Assembly: GCA_947174225.1 (NCBI GenBank)
Contig: CAMWIF010000032.1
Span: 1-12,416 of the forward strand
Source: an uncultured Porphyromonadaceae bacterium
GTDB taxonomy: Bacteria; Bacteroidota; Bacteroidia; Bacteroidales; Muribaculaceae
DNA length: 12,416 nt
Direction: 5' to 3'
The number at the start of each line of letters is the position of its first letter. The stretch's first letter is position 1. The notes under the pieces are model-generated. The model had not been told where the DNA came from and made no database searches. It was given only the letters and a program-made list of their open reading frames with translations. The position numbers and the translations under genes were made by a program. Below are positions 7,792 through 12,416 of the stretch, one piece after another.

Positions 7792-7843
7792 TTGTTAATT
7801 AACAAAATTAACATCCGCTCCTTTAAGTGTGAATTTTACACTT
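7792..7843 (-). promoter_or_regulatory. Second candidate promoter: palindrome, -7-like box and a dyad at -33
   Basis: A perfect 14-bp palindrome TTGTTAATTAACAA (7792-7805) overlaps minus-strand TAATTTTG (7803-7810), another exact TAnnTTTG match. No TTTG lies at the proper upstream spacing. Instead a 19-bp imperfect dyad, AAGTGTAAAATTCACACTT on the minus strand (7825-7843, eight of nine positions pairing), covers the -33 region. The hexamer ATTAAC also recurs at 7785, 7798 and 7807. The stretch is very A/T-rich, so some matches may be chance. If used, the leader would be over 300 nt. Confidence 0.3.
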
Positions 7844-7845
7844 TT

Positions 7846-7875
7846 GAAGAGGACTGCCTCACGGCAACCCTCTTC
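7846..7875. other. 30-nt stem-loop in the intergenic region
   Basis: GAAGAGG (7846-7852) pairs with CCTCTTC (7869-7875). After a 2x2 internal loop, TGCC (7855-7858) pairs with GGCA (7863-7866) around a TCAC tetraloop. It lies about 170 nt beyond the stop of the permease gene, so it could mark the 3' end of that transcript. Neither side is followed by a T-run, so a standard intrinsic terminator is not supported. Confidence 0.4.
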
Positions 7876-7931
7876 CTACGGTATGTGCATTTAATCAAAA
7901 AAGGTTATTCGTTACGTCAATGTTTGTAGTC

Positions 7932-7976
7932 GGTAATATAAGTTTTCCCTGTATTATTTTCTTTGTTTATATTACC
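7932..7976. repeat. 10-bp perfect inverted repeat with 25-nt spacer
   Basis: GGTAATATAA (7932-7941) is exactly complementary in reverse to TTATATTACC (7967-7976). The first inner position could extend as a G-U pair in RNA. The spacer is T-rich on the plus strand. It lies 70-115 nt past the permease stop codon. It could be an RNA 3'-end structure or a paired DNA site; no neighbouring transposase or gene suggests a mobile-element end. Confidence 0.45.
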
Positions 7977-8046
7977 TTAATTCGCATCCGATAGTTCAGA
8001 CGCTTCACATATTTTAATCATTATTTACCCTAATAAATCCTTCCTT

Positions 8047-9237
8047 TCAACGCCACGACTTTATCACTTTACTCCTTACAGCTGCTACATTGACCGCCAT
8101 CATGATGACCGACAGCACAAAGCCTACGGTCAATCCGAGCCACCATCCACCCGTGGCGGCACCGAGTCCCCTTAGCGCTCCTATATAATATTGACGTAGC
8201 ACCATACCGCCAACTGCTGCCAAAACATATGCCAACGCAGTTGCCCACACCACAATCCTGACATATGGAGCACTGACCTCGCTCAAAGGGCAACCCAACA
8301 TCAGAAGCGAGTGAAGTTTGTCACGGTTCTTCTCCATAAGCAACGACATGGAAAGCAGCAGGATGAAGAACGAGAGAACGGTAATGACTATACCGATAGC
8401 CAACACAATTGCTGCCACAACATTCAGCAGATAAGAGGCGGAACTGTTGCTCTTATCGCCCGCGACCTCAAGGTTATTCGACTCAAGATATTCCTTTATA
8501 GCCACGTCGCCCGGACTGCTCACATCTATTATAAGGCGTGAAGGAGCCGACTCAGCTCCAGAACCGAGCTGCTGATTGCTCCATTTCATAAAGCTTTCGG
8601 GCACAAGGATAGTGTTGAGCCGATTAGAAAGTCCAACCACATGACCTGTAAAGTCACTCATTCTGCGTCCGTCGTCAGAGGTAAGGGTCAGTTTCAGAGG
8701 GATTCCACTCAAAATGTTTTCTGACATCTGGGGAAGACCTGCCGACCCTGCAAAGCCAAAGTTGTAGAGAGCAAGGTAATCTTTAGATATGATTATGGGC
8801 ACATCGCCGCTACGCTCGTCGAATGTCCAGTCGCTTCCGGCAGCATCCACAAAACGGTCGGGCACAGCCTCAAAGAATAACATAGTCGACATACCTCGCC
8901 CACCCTGAGCCACTGAAGCCCATATCCTATAGTCGGCAGAGGTAAAATCGCCCACTTCCCTCACCCAAGGCTGCTCCTTAAGCTGCTCTATCTCCTCTTT
9001 TGTAAAGGCAGACGCACTGCTATCCCAAGCGTTGGCAGTGGAGACAACCTTGTTGACCACTAAAATATCGTTATTGATAAAACTGTCGTCAGAAGTCCAA
9101 AGCGACCGCGCATCCTCATAAAACTGCAAACCTCCCACAATTATGAGGAGACCCAAGAAATTTGAAAGTATGAAGCCGGCTATGCGCGACGACGATGTGT
9201 TTTTCCGCAACAGACGTGTTATCAGTTTCATATTCAC
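8047..9237 (-). CDS. FtsX-like ABC transporter permease (four TM)
   Basis: A 396-residue inner-membrane protein with FtsX/MacB-type topology: TM1 about 19-38, a large extracytoplasmic domain about 40-265, then TM2 about 269-298, TM3 about 326-347 and TM4 about 366-387. The TM2-TM3 cytoplasmic segment MEKNRDKLHSLLMLGCPLSEV fits the helix through which these permeases couple to their ATPase. This family usually works by mechanotransmission rather than classical import; the substrate is unknown. The longest frame starts at a GTG (9237) overlapping the ATPase stop as GTGA. An ATG at 9231 (MKLITRLLRKN) is the alternative and may be the true start, since GTG starts are uncommon in Bacteroidetes. 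It is translationally linked to the ATPase gene. The family call is firm; the function is not. Confidence 0.82.
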   Translation of the reverse strand: MNMKLITRLLRKNTSSSRIAGFILSNFLGLLIIVGGLQFYEDARSLWTSDDSFINNDILVVNKVVSTANAWDSSASAFTKEEIEQLKEQPWVREVGDFTSADYRIWASVAQGGRGMSTMLFFEAVPDRFVDAAGSDWTFDERSGDVPIIISKDYLALYNFGFAGSAGLPQMSENILSGIPLKLTLTSDDGRRMSDFTGHVVGLSNRLNTILVPESFMKWSNQQLGSGAESAPSRLIIDVSSPGDVAIKEYLESNNLEVAGDKSNSSASYLLNVVAAIVLAIGIVITVLSFFILLLSMSLLMEKNRDKLHSLLMLGCPLSEVSAPYVRIVVWATALAYVLAAVGGMVLRQYYIGALRGLGAATGGWWLGLTVGFVLSVIMMAVNVAAVRSKVIKSWR

Positions 9238-9884
9238 AGTTTAAGAGTTATGCTCTCCTCTATAAGGAGATGATTGCCTACGGAGGTAGCTATTATTCCG
9301 GCTCCTTGGCGTGATGCCTCATCCATAATCATACGCGCCGCTTTCCGGTTATTCTCCTCATCGAGATGACTCACCGGCTCGTCAAGAAGAATGAAATCGA
9401 AAGGCTGACAAAGAGAACGTATTATTCCCACCCGCTGCTGCTGCCCTATCGACATCCTCCCCACAGGGTAATCGCGACGCGAATCTATGCCCAACTCGTG
9501 AAGCCACTCCTCAATCCTACCGATTTCGACGTGATTAGTAAGAGAATTCTTCAGCACAATGTTCTGCATAGCCGTCAACTCCGGAAACAGCGACAACTCC
9601 TGCGGAAGATAGGCGAGGTTTCTGCGTCGAAGCTCCTGCCATTTATCTATGGGGAGGGTAGCGACATCTGTATCGTTGAAGCGCAGCGTACCCTCATAGT
9701 CGATGCGTGAGCCGAAGATATATGCACACATCGACGACTTGCCTCCACCGCTGGCAGCTTCGACACGGTAATATTCACCCCGGCGAAACGTAAGGTCACT
9801 TCGCCATACATCAGAAACAGGGATGCTTTCCGAGATAAATACCCTCGGCAGCATCCCTGTAAATCGGATTGTGTCTATCTGCAT
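9234..9884 (-). CDS. ABC transporter ATP-binding protein with non-canonical motifs
   Basis: A 216-residue cytoplasmic ATPase subunit, partner of the overlapping FtsX-like permease. Visible motifs are Walker A at 43-50 (AASGGGKS, Lys49), Q-loop at Gln95 (AYLPQELSLFPELT), signature at 144-148 (MSIGQ in place of LSGGQ), Walker B and catalytic Glu at 163-169 (DFILLDE), and D-loop SHLD at 172-175. Three positions are unusual: the first Walker A glycine is Ala43, the signature has Ile for the first of the two glycines, and the H-switch histidine expected after the GIIAT strand appears to be Ser201 (ATSVGN). Lys49, Asp168 and Glu169 are kept, so nucleotide binding is likely, but the hydrolysis cycle may be slow or altered. 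The start lies 36 bp after the aminotransferase stop, suggesting one transcript. Confidence 0.85.
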   Translation of the reverse strand: MQIDTIRFTGMLPRVFISESIPVSDVWRSDLTFRRGEYYRVEAASGGGKSSMCAYIFGSRIDYEGTLRFNDTDVATLPIDKWQELRRRNLAYLPQELSLFPELTAMQNIVLKNSLTNHVEIGRIEEWLHELGIDSRRDYPVGRMSIGQQQRVGIIRSLCQPFDFILLDEPVSHLDEENNRKAARMIMDEASRQGAGIIATSVGNHLLIEESITLKL

Positions 9885-9920
9885 CTATTATTGATGATTT
9901 TGCTTAAGACCGTTTCGGTT

Positions 9921-11114
9921 TTACTGTAGCTTGGCGGATGCCTCGCGAATCCTGCGCATCGCCTCGCGGATATTATCGTCGGAAGTGGCATAGCTCAGCC
10001 GCATATAGCCGGGGGCACAGAATGCCTCACCGTCAACGCAAGCCACGTGAGCCTCCTCAAGGAGATACATCACATAGTCGCCGCTGCTCTTTATCTCACG
10101 ATCGCCATACTTCTTACCTACATATGAGCTTACTTCAGGGAAAAGATAGAAAGCACCCTGCGGCACGTTGGTAACCCAACCGGGAATCTCCTTTGCCAAG
10201 CCCACAATAAGATCGCGACGACGCTCGAATGCCTGACGCATCTTCTCCACACACTCTTGCGGACCGTCGTAGGCTGCCTCGGCTGCTTTCTGCGCAATTG
10301 AGGAAGCACCGGAAGTATACTGTCCCTGAAGTTTTGTCACTGCCTTAGCCACAGCCAACGGACCTGCCATATAGCCGATGCGCCAACCGGTCATTGCATA
10401 AGCCTTCGACACACCGTTGACAATGATAACACGGTCGCGGACATTCTCAAATTCACAGATGCTATGCACCTCGTCAACGAAGTTGATATGCTCATATATA
10501 TCGTCGGCAAGGATCATAATGTCGGGATATTTGGCAAGCACATCGGCAAGACCCTTAAGCTCGTCGTAGCTATATACGCTTCCTGTGGGATTCGAAGGAG
10601 AGTTAAGCATAATCATACGGGTCTTAGGGGTAATGGCTGCCTCAAGCTGTGCAGGGGTAATCTTGAAATTCTGCTCTACACCTGCATATACCTCAACTGT
10701 CACACCCTCGGCAAGCTTCACCATCTCGACATAGCTCACCCACGCCGGCACGGGTATTATCACCTCGTCGCCCGGATTGATGCAGGCGAGAAGCACGTTG
10801 CAGAGTTCCTGCTTGGCACCGTTGCCCACCACAATCTGCTCAGGGGCGTATTCTACATGGTTCTCACGGAGAAGCTTAGCGGATATAGCCTTGCGGAGTG
10901 AGAGGTAGCCCGGCACCGGGGTATAGCGGGAGTAATTCTCATCCACAGCCTTTTTTGCAGCCTCCTTTATGAAATCGGGAGTATTGAAATCGGGTTCGCC
11001 TACCGACATGTTGATTACATCTACACCGGCTGCCTTAAGCTCGGCACTTTTCTGCGACATAGCCAAAGTGGCAGAGGGAGAAAGTGCCTGAATGCGTTGT
11101 GAAATTTGAATCAT
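9921..11114 (-). CDS. aspC: Aspartate aminotransferase, class I PLP-dependent (I-gamma type)
   Basis: A 397-residue cytosolic enzyme expected to exchange the amino group between aspartate and 2-oxoglutarate, giving oxaloacetate and glutamate. Motifs for fold-type I are all present: SVGEPDF near 37-43, NSPSNPTGS at 171-179 (Asn175), ILADDIYE with Asp204 and Tyr207, the PLP Schiff-base Lys237 in VNGVSKAYAMTGWRIGY, Arg245, and Arg372 (GYMRLSYA) for the substrate alpha-carboxylate. Lys101 (GNGAKQEL) corresponds to the lysine that reads the distal carboxylate in the Thermus-type enzymes, which supports aspartate or prephenate over neutral amino acids. Length is normal for the family. It heads a probable operon with the ABC genes, a link with no obvious metabolic reason. 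Prephenate aminotransferase activity is a possible alternative or added role. Confidence 0.9.
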   Translation of the reverse strand: MIQISQRIQALSPSATLAMSQKSAELKAAGVDVINMSVGEPDFNTPDFIKEAAKKAVDENYSRYTPVPGYLSLRKAISAKLLRENHVEYAPEQIVVGNGAKQELCNVLLACINPGDEVIIPVPAWVSYVEMVKLAEGVTVEVYAGVEQNFKITPAQLEAAITPKTRMIMLNSPSNPTGSVYSYDELKGLADVLAKYPDIMILADDIYEHINFVDEVHSICEFENVRDRVIIVNGVSKAYAMTGWRIGYMAGPLAVAKAVTKLQGQYTSGASSIAQKAAEAAYDGPQECVEKMRQAFERRRDLIVGLAKEIPGWVTNVPQGAFYLFPEVSSYVGKKYGDREIKSSGDYVMYLLEEAHVACVDGEAFCAPGYMRLSYATSDDNIREAMRRIREASAKLQ

Positions 11115-11185
11115 TGATTCTTTTTGTTAGGAAAGTGTAAAATTTTCTGCGAAATTAGCTATTAAATATGATTAGACAAAAATTA

Positions 11186-11217
11186 TTTGGGCTAAAGATA
11201 AAAATTTCTTACCTTTG
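11186..11217 (+). promoter_or_regulatory. Bacteroides-type promoter for the DUF4836-like gene
   Basis: TTTG at 11186-11189 and TACCTTTG at 11210-11217 are separated by 20 nt, an essentially perfect match to the Bacteroidetes primary-sigma promoter (TTTG, about 20 nt, TAnnTTTG). Transcription would begin around 11223-11226, giving a 5' UTR of roughly 75-80 nt before the ATG at 11302. A short dyad CGTTA-TTT-TAACG (11220-11232) lies at the expected start point. No equally good promoter for the divergent aminotransferase gene was found; TATCTTTA on the minus strand (11193-11200) is a weak candidate. Confidence 0.75.
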
Positions 11218-11301
11218 GGCGTTATTTTAACGGTTTGTATGCCTTATGGGCACCGAACCTGTTAACTCAGCTATCTTCGCACATGAAATAAAACAAATCA
11301 T

Positions 11302-12416
11302 ATGAAGAAAACCGTCATTTCCGTAAAGACGCTGGGCATTGCCCTGCTCTGCGCGTTTGTCGCGCTTATCCCCTCTCTCACATCCTGCCAGAAAGACAAG
11401 ACAGCAGATGTAAACGAACTTCTCTCTACGGTACCCTCCTCAGCCGGTGTTGTCGTAGGGTTTAACCTCAACGCTCTCCTTGAAAAGGCGGGATGCAAGG
11501 TGGAAGGTTCTTCCATCACACCCGGCAAGGAATTACAGGAGATTCTCGCTTCATCTGAGTCATCATCGAGCCAGGCAAAAGAGTCAATAAAGATGATTCT
11601 TTCAGGAGAAAGTGGCATTGACCCTGTAGGCGCCATCGTTTTTACTGATGCCTATAACACCTATCTTACCGCAGCCCTCGCCGACACCGAGAAATTCTGC
11701 GACTTTGTGGTGAAGCAGACAGAGCTCCCCTTTGAGGATGCCGACGGCAATGTGAAGGTGTCGGGCAATATAGCCGTAAGCGGTGCGCAGATGTGGGTTG
11801 GCATCACCTCAAGCACCATCGATGCAAAGGCGGTGAAGAATTATGCCTCCCTCGACAATGCACAGAGCTTCGCTTCCCTTGATGTGGCTTCCGACATTGC
11901 CACTATGACCCACGACGTGGTTGGCTATGGGCAGATAAAGAATTTCTCGCGCTCAGGACTTCCTTTAGGCAACGCCACCACTATGACTCTCGCTGCCGGA
12001 TTCCTGTTTGAAAACGCTTCGGCTCTCGCTTTCAATCTCGACTTCCTCAAAGGTGAGTTTACATCTAAGGTAACGCTGCTTAACGATAAGGGGAACCCAG
12101 CCAAGTTCCTTCTTCCTGCCAACAAAATCAGTCTTGATGAAGTGAAGCGTCTCCCTGCCACTGCAAATGCCATTGTGGCAGCTGCCCTTACCAAAGACCT
12201 TATCAAGAAAATCACGAAGATGGCTGAGTCATTCGGTGGTGGCTTCCCCGCAGAGATTACTACAGCACTCTCTGCACTCGACGGCACTACAGCCATTGCA
12301 ATTGGTGATATTGACAACCCTGAAAACGCTATCACCGCTGTGATTGCAACTGACGGCAAGCCCTCACTTGACTTTATGAACATCCTTTCCCAATTTGGCA
12401 ACACACAGAAAGATGG
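11302..12416 (+). CDS. DUF4836-type lipoprotein, 3' end beyond the window
   Basis: The frame is open from the ATG at 11302 to the right edge (371 complete codons, no stop). A lipoprotein signal peptide ends LIPSLTSC, with Cys29 as the lipidation site, then QKDKTADVNELLSTVPSSAGVVVGFNLNALLEKAG. That layout (short linker, then a strand with VVV-x-N-L plus a LLEKAG helix) is characteristic of DUF4836 proteins, which are Bacteroidales lipoproteins usually around 500 residues long. The rest is a regular mixture of short strands and helices with several AIVFTDA/TTAIAIGD-like strands, suggesting repeated alpha/beta units. No catalytic motif is recognised and the function of the family is unknown. The residues after Cys29 (QKDK) are charged, so surface exposure is possible but not certain. 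It is transcribed divergently from the aminotransferase, from the promoter at 11186-11217. Confidence 0.8.
   Translation, partial: MKKTVISVKTLGIALLCAFVALIPSLTSCQKDKTADVNELLSTVPSSAGVVVGFNLNALLEKAGCKVEGSSITPGKELQEILASSESSSSQAKESIKMILSGESGIDPVGAIVFTDAYNTYLTAALADTEKFCDFVVKQTELPFEDADGNVKVSGNIAVSGAQMWVGITSSTIDAKAVKNYASLDNAQSFASLDVASDIATMTHDVVGYGQIKNFSRSGLPLGNATTMTLAAGFLFENASALAFNLDFLKGEFTSKVTLLNDKGNPAKFLLPANKISLDEVKRLPATANAIVAAALTKDLIKKITKMAESFGGGFPAEITTALSALDGTTAIAIGDIDNPENAITAVIATDGKPSLDFMNILSQFGNTQKD

Larger units (their letters stand above)
7467..8046. other. 580-bp intergenic region: presumed control region of the susC-like operon
   Basis: No convincing protein gene longer than a few codons is present. 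The region lies between the 3' end of the permease gene and the start of the SusC-type gene, both on the minus strand, so it should contain the end of one transcript and the promoter of the next. Distinct elements inside it are listed separately: a possible leader ORF, a direct repeat, two promoter candidates with dyads, a stem-loop and a 10-bp inverted repeat. No T-tract terminator for the upstream genes was found here. Confidence 0.7.

Noticed and set aside
9903..9923. Small hairpin (ACCG-TTT-CGGT) after the aminotransferase stop as a terminator
   Set aside because: The stem is only 4 bp and no T-run follows on the minus strand; the 36-bp gap to the next gene favours co-transcription.
10464..10901. 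Plus-strand 145-codon open frame inside the aminotransferase gene
   Set aside because: It lies wholly antisense to a gene with all catalytic residues intact and is rich in His and Cys, as reverse frames often are.
11108..11120. Palindrome GAATCA-T-TGATTC over the aminotransferase start codon as an operator
   Set aside because: Six-bp arms with a single central base in A/T-rich DNA can easily be chance, and nothing else supports regulation there.
11298..12404. Minus-strand open frames opposite the DUF4836-type gene
   Set aside because: The plus-strand frame has a signal peptide, lipobox, family match and a good promoter; the antisense frames have none.

Overview
The window looks like chromosome of a Bacteroidales bacterium, plausibly from the Bacteroides/Muribaculaceae side of the order. 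The evidence is a SusC/SusD outer-membrane glycan-uptake locus, lipoproteins with acidic residues just after the lipobox cysteine, A/T-rich leaders with mostly no Shine-Dalgarno sequence, and a textbook Bacteroides-type promoter (TTTG-N20-TACCTTTG) in front of the rightmost gene. Family-level placement is inference.

Layout. Positions 37-86 hold a strong bidirectional hairpin terminator, followed at 117-192 by a four-copy 19-bp tandem repeat. A minus-strand operon, transcribed right to left, runs from 7466 down to 197: a SusC-type TonB-dependent transporter, a SusD-type glycan-binding lipoprotein, and two SusE/SusF-type surface lipoproteins, each with two tandem carbohydrate-binding-like domains. 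The first three genes are 19 bp apart. The last is separated from the third by a 71-bp gap that can fold. The order matches the starch utilisation system susCDEF, so import of a starch-like alpha-glucan is a reasonable inference. No glycoside hydrolase, SusR, ECF sigma/anti-sigma pair or hybrid two-component regulator lies in the window.

The 580-bp gap at 7467-8046 holds the presumed control region of the operon: two candidate -7 boxes, each with a dyad where the -33 element should be, a possible nine-codon leader ORF with an unusually good Shine-Dalgarno, a direct repeat, a stem-loop and a 10-bp inverted repeat.

From 11114 down to 8047 on the minus strand lies a second probable operon: a class I-gamma aspartate aminotransferase, a small ABC ATPase with several non-canonical catalytic motifs, and a four-TM FtsX-like permease that overlaps the ATPase gene by 4 bp. 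At 11302 a divergent plus-strand lipoprotein gene of DUF4836 type begins and runs off the right edge.

No RNA gene, insertion sequence, CRISPR array or phage gene was seen. The genes are ordinary Bacteroidales families. The less ordinary signals are in the untranslated regions and in the degenerate ATPase.
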